Shown piece after piece: positions 54,244 to 62,884 of a DNA stretch of 64,000 bases; position 1 is the first letter of the stretch; every line of letters starts with the position of its first letter. A program made the translations under genes and the position numbers. The stretch covers positions 248,001 to 312,000 of the forward strand of contig CAVVVF010000001.1 in assembly GCA_963751665.1 (NCBI GenBank), read 5' to 3'. Source of the DNA: AC-69 sp963751665. Its GTDB lineage: Bacteria > Actinomycetota > UBA4738 > HRBIN12. Below the pieces are notes generated by a model. The model made no database searches. It saw only the letters and a list, made by a program, of their open reading frames with translations, and was not told the origin of the DNA.

Positions 54244-56043
54244 GCGGACGAACGGATCCTCTCGGGACCCGTCGACGTCTGCGTCGACCGTCCGGTGCTC
54301 TCGCTGGACCGGCCGTTCACCTACGAGCTCGACGAGGGCCTGGCCGCCGGGATCGGCTCGCTCGTGCAGGTCCCGTTCCACGGCCGGCTCGTCCGGGGGT
54401 GGGTGCTGGGTCCGACGGAAGACGTGCCGGGCCGCATGCTCCCGGTGAAGAAGGCGGTGTCGCCGGTCCGGTTCTTCGACCGCTCGATGCTCGAGGTGCT
54501 GCGGTGGGTGAGCGAGCGGTACGTGGCCCCGCTCGCCTCGGTGATCGCGCGATCGTATCCGCCTCGCGTCGCCTCGGAGGAGACGGCACGTTCCAGCCCG
54601 CCTCGTCCCTCGACCCACGCCCTCCGCTCCGAGACCGCCCCCATCCTTTCCTCCTCCTACAAGGGCGGGTCCGAACTGCTCACCGCTCTCGCGGACGGCG
54701 CGGGCGCGTTCCTGGTGCGTCCGGCGCCGGAGGACGAGCGACGGGTGGCGGTGGAGGCGGTGGGCGCCGCGCTGGCGGGAGGACGGAGCGCCATCGTCCT
54801 CGTCCCCGAGCTGGACCCGCTCCCCGCCAGCGCCTCGGCCATCCTGGAGGCGTTCGGCGAGCGCGTCGCGTTGTTCGCCGGAGGGAGCCAGCGGGCCCGG
54901 TACCGGATGTGGCTCGACATCGGGTCCGGCGCCCATCCGGTCGTGGTGGGGACTCGCCCCGCCGTGTTCGCGCCCGCCCCGGACCTCGGGCTGCTCTACG
55001 TCTCGAGGGAGAGCCACGCCGGCCACCGGGAGGAACGCTCCCCCTACTATCACGTTCGCGACGTCGCGCTGGCCCGGGGCCGAGTGTCCGGGGCCATCTG
55101 CGTGATGTCGGCTCTGTGCCCAACGGCGGAGGCCGTGACGTCCGGCGCCGTCGAGGTGGTCCCGCGGGTTCGGGGGTGGCCGCCGGTCGAGGTGGTGCGG
55201 CCCGGCCCGGAGGGACGGGCACCCCGCCTGGTCTCGGCGCTGAAGGCCGTGACGCGCGGGTTCCTGTTCCAGCCGCTCCCCGGCTACGGCGTCGCGCGGG
55301 TGTGTCGCGCGTGTGGCGAGCCGGCGGCCTGCGCCTCCTGCGGAGGGATGCTCCGGTCCGAGGGAGGAGCGGTCCGGTGCACCGTGTGCGGTGCGTTCGG
55401 AACGTGCGCAAACTGCGGGGCCGCCGACTTCGGTATCGCCCGTGGAGGTGCGGAACGGGTGGAGGAGTGGGCGCGGGCGATCGCCCCGGTGCCGGTCCGC
55501 CGGACCGGTCCGGGCGACCGCCCCACCCCGCCCGGGGATCGGGAGGTGACGGTGGGGGGAGTTGAGGCGGTGAAGGACTTCGGGCCGCTCGGCCTGGACC
55601 TGGTGGGCATCCTCGACGCCGACCAGGCCGCCCGCCGGCCCGGCCTGGCCGCCCGGGAACGAGCCCTGGCCACGTGGATGGAGGCGGCGGCATGGGCCAG
55701 TCCTTCCGGCCGCGTGATCGTGCAGACCCGGCATCCGGGTGACCCTGCGGTCCAATCCCTCGTCTCGGGGAACCCGGAGCGCTTCCACAGGAGCGAGCTG
55801 CCCCGCCGGGCCGACGCGGGCTTCCCGGCCGGTTGGCCGGTGTTCCGGGTCACCGGCGTCACCACGCTCGCAGACGAGCTCGATGCGTTGCACCCGAGAA
55901 CGCTCCTTTCCTCGAGCGGCGAGGGGCAGACGGTATGCTTGGTCGCGCTCGATCCCGGGGCCGTCCCGGCGTTCGGCCGGACGATGCGAGCCCTCGCGGA
56001 GCGGGGCGTGGTCAGCCGGGTCGAGGCCGAACCCCACCTCTGA
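54244..56043 (+). CDS. priA: Helicase-less primosomal protein PriA-like (actinobacterial type)
   Basis: Probable primosomal protein N' of about 600 residues. The N-terminal 3'-DNA-binding domain (VDVCVDRPVLSLDRPFTYEL, VQVPFHGRLVRGWVLG) and the zinc-binding region (CRACGEPAACASCGG, then CTVCGAFGTCANCGA) are recognisable. The helicase core lacks Walker A (no GKT/GKS) and has SRESHAGHREERSPYYHVRDVA where DEEHE is expected, as in actinobacterial PriA homologues thought not to be helicases. No ATG, GTG or TTG lies between the metK stop and the conserved N-terminus; GTG 54295 would remove part of it, so the start is undetermined. The frame is otherwise open. Confidence 0.82.
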   Translation, partial: ADERILSGPVDVCVDRPVLSLDRPFTYELDEGLAAGIGSLVQVPFHGRLVRGWVLGPTEDVPGRMLPVKKAVSPVRFFDRSMLEVLRWVSERYVAPLASVIARSYPPRVASEETARSSPPRPSTHALRSETAPILSSSYKGGSELLTALADGAGAFLVRPAPEDERRVAVEAVGAALAGGRSAIVLVPELDPLPASASAILEAFGERVALFAGGSQRARYRMWLDIGSGAHPVVVGTRPAVFAPAPDLGLLYVSRESHAGHREERSPYYHVRDVALARGRVSGAICVMSALCPTAEAVTSGAVEVVPRVRGWPPVEVVRPGPEGRAPRLVSALKAVTRGFLFQPLPGYGVARVCRACGEPAACASCGGMLRSEGGAVRCTVCGAFGTCANCGAADFGIARGGAERVEEWARAIAPVPVRRTGPGDRPTPPGDREVTVGGVEAVKDFGPLGLDLVGILDADQAARRPGLAARERALATWMEAAAWASPSGRVIVQTRHPGDPAVQSLVSGNPERFHRSELPRRADAGFPAGWPVFRVTGVTTLADELDALHPRTLLSSSGEGQTVCLVALDPGAVPAFGRTMRALAERGVVSRVEAEPHL

Positions 56044-56058
56044 GGAGAGCCGACTAAG

Positions 56059-56577
56059 GTGGCCGTCCTTCGCATCAGGAAGCTGGGTGACCCGGTCCTG
56101 CGGGAGAAGGCTCGTCCTGTCGAACGGTTCGACGGATCGCTCCGGCGCCTGGTGGACGACATGTTCGAGACGATGTACGCCGCACCTGGCGTCGGCCTGG
56201 CCGCCCCGCAGGTGGGCGTGTCGCTCCGGTTCTTCGTCTACGACGACGGCGAGGGCAACAAGGGCTTCGTGGCCAACCCCGAGCTGTCTGACCTGGAGGA
56301 CGAGGAGACCCGCGACGAGGGATGCCTGTCCATCCCGGGGCCCTTCTATCCCACGGTCCGTTCGCTGCGGGCCACCGTGCACGGGCTCGACGTGGAGGGC
56401 CGGCCCCTGGAGCTCCGGGGCGAGGGACTGCTCGCGCGGATCTTCCGACACGAGACCGACCACACCGAGGGCGTCCTGTACATCGACCGACTCCCGCCCG
56501 AGGGCCGGCGCGAGGTCATGCGCATGCTGCGGGAGCACGAGGTGAGACAGCAGCAGGAGAGCACGCCCACGCCCTGA
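56059..56577 (+). CDS. def: Peptide deformylase
   Basis: Removes the N-formyl group from nascent proteins. The 172-residue protein carries all three motifs: GVGLAAPQVG, EGCLSIPG with the metal Cys, and the metal-binding HETDHTEG. GTG start 15 bases after priA. Usual partner of fmt, which follows. Confidence 0.96.
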   Translation: MAVLRIRKLGDPVLREKARPVERFDGSLRRLVDDMFETMYAAPGVGLAAPQVGVSLRFFVYDDGEGNKGFVANPELSDLEDEETRDEGCLSIPGPFYPTVRSLRATVHGLDVEGRPLELRGEGLLARIFRHETDHTEGVLYIDRLPPEGRREVMRMLREHEVRQQQESTPTP

Positions 56578-56590
56578 TCGGCCCGCCGCG

Positions 56591-56596
56591 TATCCT
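56591..56596 (+). promoter_or_regulatory. -10 hexamer of a likely leaderless fmt promoter
   Basis: TATCCT ends 6 bases before the fmt GTG. As def and fmt are only 25 bases apart this may be an internal promoter. Confidence 0.35.
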
Positions 56597-56602
56597 CGCC
56601 CG

Positions 56603-57544
56603 GTGGCCGAGCCGCGCGCCCTCCGCGTCGCCTTCCTGGGGAACGACCCGTGGTCCGTTCCCTCGCTCAAGGCCCTGGCCCGTTCCCGACACGACGTCGC
56701 GGTGGTCGTGACCCGGGTACCGCGCCCGGGTCGGCGCGGGCAGGGGCCAGCGCCGACCCCGGTCGCGGAGGCGGCCAGGAGCCTCGGCCTTCCACTCGCC
56801 GAGGTCGAGACGGTGAAGTCCGGATCGGGGTTCGAGGCCCTGGCCGCGGCGGCCCCCGACGTCCTCGCCGTCGTGGCGTACGGCGAGATCCTGCCGGCCG
56901 CCGTCCTGAACGTGCCGACCATCGCGCCGGTCAACGTGCATTTCTCGCTGCTCCCGCGCCTTCGAGGAGCGAGCCCCGTGCAGACGGCGCTGCTGCTCGG
57001 GATGGACGAGACGGGCGTCACCACGATCCGGATGGACGCCGGCCTGGACACCGGCCCCATCCTTCGGCAGCTAGAGGAACGCATCGGTGCTGAGGACGAC
57101 GCCGGCTCGCTGGGTGCTCGGCTGGCCCGGATCGGCGGCGACCTGCTGGTCCAGACCCTCGACGATCTGGCGGCCGGCCGAGTCACCCCCGTCCCGCAGG
57201 ACGACGCCCGGGCCACGTTCGCGCCGAAGCTCGGCCCGGCCGACCGGCGGCTCGACTGGAACGAGCCGGCTCCCGCGGTGGTCGACCGGGTCCGGGCCAT
57301 GTCGCCGGACCCCGGGGCCACCGCGACGTTCCGGGGCCAGGCCTTGAAAGTGCTCAGGGCCCAGGCGGTCGAGGGGAGCGGCGAGCCCGGCGAGATCGTC
57401 CACGTCGACGAGGATGGCTTCGTGGTCGCGACGGCAGACGGCGGGTTCCGCCCGCTGGAGATGGCCCCGGCCGGCGGGCGGCGGATGAGCGCCGCGGACT
57501 TCGCCCGAGGTCACCGTCCCGTCCGGGGCGAGCGGCTCGAGTGA
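56603..57544 (+). CDS. fmt: Methionyl-tRNA formyltransferase
   Basis: Formylates initiator Met-tRNA. The 313-residue protein has RVAFLGNDPWSVPSLKALA, VTRVPRPGRRGQ, the catalytic region VNVHFSLLPRLRGASPVQTALLLG and TTIRMDAGLDTGPIL, and the C-terminal OB-like domain. It starts at GTG 56603 with no Shine-Dalgarno. Intact. Confidence 0.95.
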   Translation: MAEPRALRVAFLGNDPWSVPSLKALARSRHDVAVVVTRVPRPGRRGQGPAPTPVAEAARSLGLPLAEVETVKSGSGFEALAAAAPDVLAVVAYGEILPAAVLNVPTIAPVNVHFSLLPRLRGASPVQTALLLGMDETGVTTIRMDAGLDTGPILRQLEERIGAEDDAGSLGARLARIGGDLLVQTLDDLAAGRVTPVPQDDARATFAPKLGPADRRLDWNEPAPAVVDRVRAMSPDPGATATFRGQALKVLRAQAVEGSGEPGEIVHVDEDGFVVATADGGFRPLEMAPAGGRRMSAADFARGHRPVRGERLE

Positions 57545-57572
57545 AGCACTAGGGGGCGTCGGCGGGTCCGGC

Positions 57573-57578
57573 TAGAAT
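57573..57578 (+). promoter_or_regulatory. -10 hexamer of a likely leaderless rpe promoter
   Basis: TAGAAT ends 8 bases before the rpe GTG at 57587. Confidence 0.4.
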
Positions 57579-57586
57579 CCTGCGAC

Positions 57587-58248
57587 GTGGGCAAGCTGGC
57601 CGCCTCGATCCTCTCGGCGGACTTCGCGCACCTCGCCGACCAGGTAAAGCTGGTGGAGGCGCATGCCGACCTCATCCATGTCGACGTGATGGATGCCCAC
57701 TTCGTCCCGCCCCTCACCGTCGGTCCCGTGGTCGTCGAATCTCTTCGTCCCGTGACCGGCCTGCCGCTCCATTGCCACCTCATGATCGAGCGGCCCGAGC
57801 GGCTGTTCGACGACTTCGCGGCGGCCGGGACCAACATGGTGACGTGCCACGTCGAGGCCCTTGAGGACCCCGCGCCGGTCGTCCGAAAGGCCCGGGACAT
57901 GGGGATGCGGGCGGGGCTGGCCGTGAATCCGGACACCCCGGTGGAGGCGGTGTTCGCTCACCTCGAGGACCTGGACGACGTGATCGTGATGAGCGTTCGG
58001 CCCGGGTGGGCCGGCCAGGCCTTCATCCCCGAGGTCCTCCCGAAGATCGAGCGGGTCCGCCGGGAGATCGACCGCCGAGGCCTGTCCACGGACGTGGAGG
58101 TGGACGGCGGGATCGACGTCGGGACCGGGGCGCAGTGCATCGACGCCGGCGCGACCGTTCTCGCCGCCGCTTCCTCCATCTTCAAGGCCGAGGATCCCTC
58201 GGAGGCCGCCCGGGCGCTCGCCGCGGTGGCCAGGCGGGGGGTGCTTGA
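57587..58248 (+). CDS. rpe: Ribulose-phosphate 3-epimerase (frame slip at its 3' end)
   Basis: Interconverts ribulose 5-phosphate and xylulose 5-phosphate. Signatures: KLAASILSADFAHLADQV, HVDVMDAHFVPPLTVGP with metal His/Asp, LHCHLMIERPE, VIVMSVRPGWAGQ and VDGGIDVGTGAQCIDAGA. As written the frame runs on through the next gene to 59290, which is not credible; one base is probably missing from the GGGGGG run at 58236-58241, restoring a stop TGA at 58246-58248 that overlaps the ATG of the following gene. About 220 residues. Confidence 0.93.
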
Positions 58249-59180
58249 TGCCGGAGACCATCCTCGTCGTCGACGACGACCCGGACATCGCCCGCTTCGT
58301 GGAGGTCAACCTGCGCTCGGCGGGCTACGACGTGGCTGTGGCCTCCGACGGGGAGGAAGCCCTCCAGCGGGCCAGCGAGATGCGGCCCGACCTGGTGCTG
58401 CTGGACGTGATGATGCCCCGGATCGACGGGTTCGAGGTGGCCCAGCGCCTCCGCCGCAACCCCGTGACCGCCAACACCTCGATCATCATGCTCACGGCGA
58501 AGGCCCTGTCGACCGACAAGGTGCTCGGCCTGACCGCTGGGGCCGACGACTACATCATCAAGCCCTTCGACCCCATCGAGCTCCTGGCGCGGGTCAAGGG
58601 GACGCTCCGCCGGGCCAAGGAGATGCGCAACCTCTCGCCGCTCACCGGCCTGCCCGGGAACATCAGGATCCAGGAGGAGATCGAACGGATGGTCCGCGAC
58701 GGCCACTCCTTCGCCGTCCTGTACTGCGACCTGGACAACTTCAAGGCGTACAACGACCAGAAGGGGTTCGTCCGGGGCGACCGGCTGATCCAGTCGACGG
58801 CCCGCATCATCCAGGACGCCGTGGCCGAGTTCGCCGGCATGGAAGGGTTCGTGGGGCACGTGGGCGGGGACGACTTCGTGGCCATCACGCCGCCCGACGT
58901 CGCCGAGGAGGTGGCCAAGCGGATCGTGGAGCGGTTCGACGCCCAGGTCCACGAGTTCTACGAGGCCGAGGACCTCGAACGGGGCTTCGTCGAGGTCGAG
59001 GACCGAAAGGGCGTCCTTCAGCGCCTCCCCTTGGTCGGGGTGTCCAGCGGGATCGCCACCACCACGACCCGGCGGTTCGCCCACTACGGCGAGGCCGTCG
59101 CCGTGGCCACCGAGATGAAGCAGTTCGCCAAGCGGGAGTCCGGCTCCTCCTACGCGATCGACCGTCGCACCGTCACCTGA
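58248..59180 (+). CDS. Response regulator with receiver and GGDEF-like domain
   Basis: A 310-residue signalling protein. Residues 1-120 are a CheY-like receiver (TILVVDDDPDIARFVEVNL, phospho-acceptor in LVLLDVMMPRIDGFE, MLTAKA, ADDYIIKPFDPIELL). Residues about 130-310 are a GGDEF-type domain (SPLTGLPGNIRIQEEIERM, VLYCDLDNFKAYND) whose signature reads VGGDDFVAI instead of GGDEF/GGEEF, so diguanylate cyclase activity is uncertain. It could be a c-di-GMP or degenerate signalling module; c-di-GMP often controls type IV pili. The histidine kinase is not in the window. ATG 58248 overlaps rpe. Confidence 0.88.
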   Translation: MPETILVVDDDPDIARFVEVNLRSAGYDVAVASDGEEALQRASEMRPDLVLLDVMMPRIDGFEVAQRLRRNPVTANTSIIMLTAKALSTDKVLGLTAGADDYIIKPFDPIELLARVKGTLRRAKEMRNLSPLTGLPGNIRIQEEIERMVRDGHSFAVLYCDLDNFKAYNDQKGFVRGDRLIQSTARIIQDAVAEFAGMEGFVGHVGGDDFVAITPPDVAEEVAKRIVERFDAQVHEFYEAEDLERGFVEVEDRKGVLQRLPLVGVSSGIATTTTRRFAHYGEAVAVATEMKQFAKRESGSSYAIDRRTVT

Positions 59181-59232
59181 TCCCGCCCGGCATCGACGCC
59201 GGCGGCCCTCCCCGGTCCGAGGTCCGTGCGCC

Positions 59233-59238
59233 TATACT
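59233..59238 (+). promoter_or_regulatory. -10 hexamer of the rib operon
   Basis: TATACT lies 14 bases before the first stem of the FMN riboswitch, so the transcript would begin near 59245. Confidence 0.5.
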
Positions 59239-59252
59239 TGGGCCAGAGAGCT

Positions 59253-59375
59253 CGTCTTCGGGGCGGGGTGCAAGTCCCCACCGGCGGTGACAGTCCGCGA
59301 CCCTCCGAGAGCCACTCGGGGGTGGACCCGGCGAGATTCCGGGACCGACCGTGAGAGTCGGGATGGGAGAGGACG
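59253..59375 (+). promoter_or_regulatory. FMN riboswitch (RFN element)
   Basis: The conserved blocks are present in order: CTTCGGGGC, GGGTGCAAGTCCCCACCGG, CGGTGACAGTCCGCGA, a variable stem-loop (about 59303-59330), GGCGAGATTCCGGGACCGACC, GTGAGAGTCGGGATGGGAGAGG. P1 is formed by 59253-59259 with 59369-59375. It precedes ribD by 78 bases. That spacer contains a CCGGC/GCCGG hairpin and a pyrimidine run (about 59415-59427) that could pair with the purine-rich 3' strand of the aptamer, suggesting an alternative fold. Confidence 0.95.
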
Positions 59376-59453
59376 GGCGGTGCCGGTTCCGGCGTTCGCC
59401 GGGCCGTGCCCTTGCCCTCTCTCCCTCGTTTCTCGTCCCGGGAAAGGTTCGTC

Positions 59454-60551
59454 GTGGACGACGAGGCGTATCTCGAGCGGGCGCTGGGGCTCGCCGAGCG
59501 GGGGCGGGGGCTGACCTCGCCCAACCCCCTGGTCGGCGCCGTGGTGGTGGCCGGGGGCCGGATCCTGGGCGAAGGGTTCCACGAGGGCCCGGGCCGGCCG
59601 CACGCCGAGATCGTGGCCCTGGAGGAAGCGGGGGATAGCGCCCGGGGGGCCACGCTGTACACGACGCTCGAGCCCTGCGATCACTTCGGCCGGACCCCAC
59701 CCTGCACCCGGGCCATCGTGGGCGCCGGCATCGCCCGCGTCGTCTCCGCCTTGGGCGACCCCAACCCCGTCGTGGACGGACGCGGGTTCGCCGCACTGGA
59801 GGCGGCCGGCATCGAGGTCCGGAGCGGCGTCCTAGCCGAGGAGGCGGCCCGGCAGAACGAGGCCTACGTGAAGCACGTTCGCACCGGCTTGCCTTTCGTC
59901 ACCTGGAAGATGGCGGCCAGCCTGGACGGGAAGGTGGCTTCCCGCGACGGCACGTCGCGGTGGATCACCGGGGAGGCGGCGCGGGCCGATGTCCATCGGC
60001 TCCGCGCCGCCGCCGACGCCATCCTGGTGGGGGCGGGCACGGCGCTGGTGGACGACCCCTCGCTCACGGTCCGGGACCCCGGATACCGGGGGCGTCCGCC
60101 GCTCCGGGTCCTGGTGGATGCCCGAGGGCGGGTCCCGGAGACCGGCGACCTGTTCGACGAGGCCGCACCGACCATGGTCGCCACCACCGGCGCGGCCCCG
60201 CGAGAGCGCCGGGAGGCCTGGCGGGCCCGTGGCGCGGAGGTCGTCGAGTACGAGCCCGAGGGCGGCGGAATCCCGCTTCCCCAGCTCCTTTCGGACCTGG
60301 GCAAGCGCGACGTCCAGAGCGTGCTCCTTGAGGGTGGCCCCACGCTCGCCTGGTCCATGGTCGAGGACCGGGCCGTGGACAAGGTCGTGGTGTACCTCGC
60401 GCCCAAGCTCATCGGGGGAGAGGACGCTCCCGGGGTCCTCGGCGGGCGGGGGTTCGCCCCCATCGCCCAGGCCATGCAGCTCCGGGTGGCGTCCTTCGAC
60501 CGCGTGGGGGAGGACCTGAAGGTGGAGGCCCATGTTCACCGGGATCGTTGA
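59454..60551 (+). CDS. ribD: Bifunctional riboflavin deaminase/reductase RibD
   Basis: Deaminates and reduces the pyrimidine intermediate of riboflavin synthesis. The start is GTG 59454, 6 bases after GGAAAGG; an upstream in-frame GTG (59406) lies in the leader. Deaminase domain: SPNPLVGAVVVAGGRILGEG, zinc motifs PHAEIVAL and TLEPCDHFGRTPPCTRA. Reductase domain from about residue 145: TWKMAASLDGKVASRDG, LVGAGTALVDDPSLTVR, SVLLEGGPTLAWSM. 365 residues, intact. Confidence 0.95.
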   Translation: MDDEAYLERALGLAERGRGLTSPNPLVGAVVVAGGRILGEGFHEGPGRPHAEIVALEEAGDSARGATLYTTLEPCDHFGRTPPCTRAIVGAGIARVVSALGDPNPVVDGRGFAALEAAGIEVRSGVLAEEAARQNEAYVKHVRTGLPFVTWKMAASLDGKVASRDGTSRWITGEAARADVHRLRAAADAILVGAGTALVDDPSLTVRDPGYRGRPPLRVLVDARGRVPETGDLFDEAAPTMVATTGAAPRERREAWRARGAEVVEYEPEGGGIPLPQLLSDLGKRDVQSVLLEGGPTLAWSMVEDRAVDKVVVYLAPKLIGGEDAPGVLGGRGFAPIAQAMQLRVASFDRVGEDLKVEAHVHRDR

Positions 60552-61131
60552 GGAGCTGGGCGCGGTCCGGGAGCTGCGGCCGGATCGGATCACCGTGTCG
60601 TGCCGGACCGTGGTGGGGGACACGGAGGTGGGTTCGTCGATCGCGGTGAACGGTGTGTGCCTCACGGTCGTCGATCGCGGCCCCGGCCACCTCGGGTTCG
60701 ACCTGTCGGAGGAGACGCTCCGGCGAACGGGCCTGGCCGGCCTGTCGGAGGGCGACCCGGTGAACCTGGAGCGACCGGTCACGCTCTCCACCCGCCTGGG
60801 CGGCCACCTGGTGCAGGGCCACGTCGACGGCGTCGGGGAGGTCGTGGGCGTCGTGGCCGACCTCACCGGAGGGGCGTGGCTCACCATCCGTCCGCCGGCC
60901 GAGCTCCTCCGCTACCTGGTGGAGAAGGGCTCGGTGTCGGTGGACGGCGTCTCGCTCACCGTTGCCGGCCTGGACGGCGACGTGTTCTCGGTCGCGCTGA
61001 TCCCGCACACGCTGGCGGTGACGACGCTCGGCACGGCCGGGGCGGGGGGCGCCGTGAACCTGGAGGTCGACGTCCTCGCGAAGTACGTGGAGCGACTCCT
61101 CACGTCGACGGGAGAAAGGACACGAACGTGA
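60532..61131 (+). CDS. ribE: Riboflavin synthase alpha chain
   Basis: Dismutates two lumazines into riboflavin. The 199-residue protein has the MFTGIVEELG start and two lumazine-binding repeats, the first with GSSIAVNGVCLTVVDRGPG and the second with GSVSVDGVSLTVAG, plus LGGHLVQGHVDGVGEV. ATG overlaps ribD by 20 bases and its stop overlaps ribBA. Confidence 0.95.
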   Translation: MFTGIVEELGAVRELRPDRITVSCRTVVGDTEVGSSIAVNGVCLTVVDRGPGHLGFDLSEETLRRTGLAGLSEGDPVNLERPVTLSTRLGGHLVQGHVDGVGEVVGVVADLTGGAWLTIRPPAELLRYLVEKGSVSVDGVSLTVAGLDGDVFSVALIPHTLAVTTLGTAGAGGAVNLEVDVLAKYVERLLTSTGERTRT

Positions 61132-62396
61132 GCCGAACCGAGCCGGTCGTGGATCGTTCCGTCTTCTCGACCATCGAGGAGGCCGTCGAGGATGTCCGAG
61201 CCGGCGGGATCGTGATCGTGGTGGACGACGCAGACCGGGAGAACGAGGGCGACTTCGTCATGGCGGCCGAGAAGGTCACGCCGGAGGCCGTGAACTTCAT
61301 GGCCACCCACGGGCGGGGCATCGTCTGCATGCCGGTCGTCGCGTTCCGCCTCGACGAGCTTCGAATCCCGCTCATGGTTTCCCGCAACCCCGATGGGCAT
61401 CGGGAGACGGCCTTCGCCATCTCGATCGACGCCCGAAGCGGCACGACCACGGGGACGAGTGCGCACGACCGAGCCGTCACCGTGCGGGCCGTCTGCGATC
61501 CGGGAACTCAGCCGGAGGACATCCAGATGCCTGGGCACGTCTTCCCCTTGCGAGCCCAGGAGGGTGGAGTGCTGAAGCGGGCGGGACACACCGAGGCGGC
61601 CGTGGACCTGGCCGAGCTGGCCGGGCTGTTCCCGGCCGGCGTGATCTGCGAGATCATGCACGCCGACGGCACGATGGCCCGGCTCCCCGAGCTCCAGCGG
61701 GTGGCCCGGACCCACGGCCTGAAGCTCATCTCGATCGCCGACCTCATCCGATACCGAAGGGAACGGGAGCTGCTCGTCCGCCGGGCGGCGGAGGCCCTGA
61801 TCCCAACGGACCACGGCGAGTTCCGGGCCTACGCCTACGAGAGCAAGCTGGACGGGCGGGTCCACGTGGCCCTGGTGAAGGGCGAGATCGGGGACGGCGA
61901 TGGGATCCTGGTCCGGGTGCACTCTGAGTGCCTGACCGGCGACGTGTTCGGGTCGCGGCGATGCGACTGCGGGGAGCAGCTTGAGGGGGCGCTTCACGCC
62001 ATCGCCGCGGAGGGCCGGGGCGTGCTGCTGTACGTCCGGGGACACGAGGGACGGGCCATCGGCCTCACGCACAAGCTCCGGGCCTACCGGCTCCAGGAGC
62101 AGGGACTCGACACGGTGGAGGCGAACGAGGAGCTCGGCTTTGCCCCCGACCCGCGCGACTACGGGATCGGGGCGCAGATCCTTGGAGACCTCGGGGTTCG
62201 ATCGATGCGGTTGCTGACCAACAACCCAGCCAAGCGGGCCGGGCTTGAGGGCCATGGGCTCTCGATCGTGGAGCGGGTGCCCCTCCAAACCCGTCCCCGG
62301 GCGGAGAACATCGGCTACCTGCGGGCCAAGCGGGAGAAGCTGGGCCATCTGCTCGACCACCTGGATCCCGACGTGATCTCGCTGGAGGAGGGATGA
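61128..62396 (+). CDS. ribBA: Bifunctional DHBP synthase / GTP cyclohydrolase II
   Basis: Makes both riboflavin precursors. The RibB half (residues 1-210) has GIVIVVDDADRENEGDFVMAAE, MPVVAFRLDEL and TSAHDRAVTVRA. The RibA half has RVHSECLTGDVFGSRRCDCGEQL (zinc Cys), GVLLYVRGHEGRAIGL and LTNNPAKRAGL. 422 residues, starting at GTG 61128 in a GTGA overlap with ribE. Intact. Confidence 0.96.
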   Translation: MSRTEPVVDRSVFSTIEEAVEDVRAGGIVIVVDDADRENEGDFVMAAEKVTPEAVNFMATHGRGIVCMPVVAFRLDELRIPLMVSRNPDGHRETAFAISIDARSGTTTGTSAHDRAVTVRAVCDPGTQPEDIQMPGHVFPLRAQEGGVLKRAGHTEAAVDLAELAGLFPAGVICEIMHADGTMARLPELQRVARTHGLKLISIADLIRYRRERELLVRRAAEALIPTDHGEFRAYAYESKLDGRVHVALVKGEIGDGDGILVRVHSECLTGDVFGSRRCDCGEQLEGALHAIAAEGRGVLLYVRGHEGRAIGLTHKLRAYRLQEQGLDTVEANEELGFAPDPRDYGIGAQILGDLGVRSMRLLTNNPAKRAGLEGHGLSIVERVPLQTRPRAENIGYLRAKREKLGHLLDHLDPDVISLEEG

Positions 62397-62884
62397 GAGA
62401 GCTCCGGGGAGACTTCGCCTCCCGGGGACGGCGGTTCGCCATCGCCGCGTCCCGGTTCAACGAGCTGGTGGTGGGCAAGCTCGTCGAGGGAGCGGTGGAG
62501 TGCCTCCGGGCCCACGGGGTGGCCGAGGACGATCTGGACGTGGCCTGGGTCCCCGGCGCGTTCGAGCTGCCGCTCGCGGCTCGCAGGCTCGCCGCGACCG
62601 GCACCTACGACGCGGTCGTCTGCCTCGGCGCGGTCATCCGGGGGGAGACGGCGCACTTCGACCACGTGGCCGGCCAGGCGGCGGCGGGCATCCGGGAGGC
62701 CGCCGAAGCCACCCGCGTGCCGGTGATCTTCGGCGTCCTCGCCACCGACACGCTCGAGCAGGCGTTGGACCGGGCGGGGGGGAAGCACGGCAACAAGGGC
62801 TGGGACGCGGCCATGGCGGCCATGGAGATGGCATCGCTCCTGGAACAGCTCCCCAAGGACGCCGGCCCGACGGGTCGCCCGTGA
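62393..62884 (+). CDS. ribH: 6,7-Dimethyl-8-ribityllumazine synthase
   Basis: Condenses the two riboflavin precursors. The 163-residue protein has FAIAASRFNELVVGKLVEGA, WVPGAFELPLAARRLA, CLGAVIRGETAHFDHVA and FGVLATDTLEQALDRAGGKHGNKG, the complete active site. ATG overlaps the ribBA stop. Intact. Confidence 0.96.
   Translation: MRELRGDFASRGRRFAIAASRFNELVVGKLVEGAVECLRAHGVAEDDLDVAWVPGAFELPLAARRLAATGTYDAVVCLGAVIRGETAHFDHVAGQAAAGIREAAEATRVPVIFGVLATDTLEQALDRAGGKHGNKGWDAAMAAMEMASLLEQLPKDAGPTGRP

Noticed and set aside
54109..57321. A 1070-codon open frame on the - strand
   Set aside because: It lies opposite metK, priA, def and fmt and has the composition of an antisense shadow of GC-rich genes (Arg/Pro/Gly rich, no family motifs).
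57587..59290. A 567-codon fusion of ribulose-phosphate epimerase with extra C-terminal sequence
   Set aside because: The extra part is the receiver-GGDEF gene read out of frame; a missing G in a six-G run explains the lost stop.
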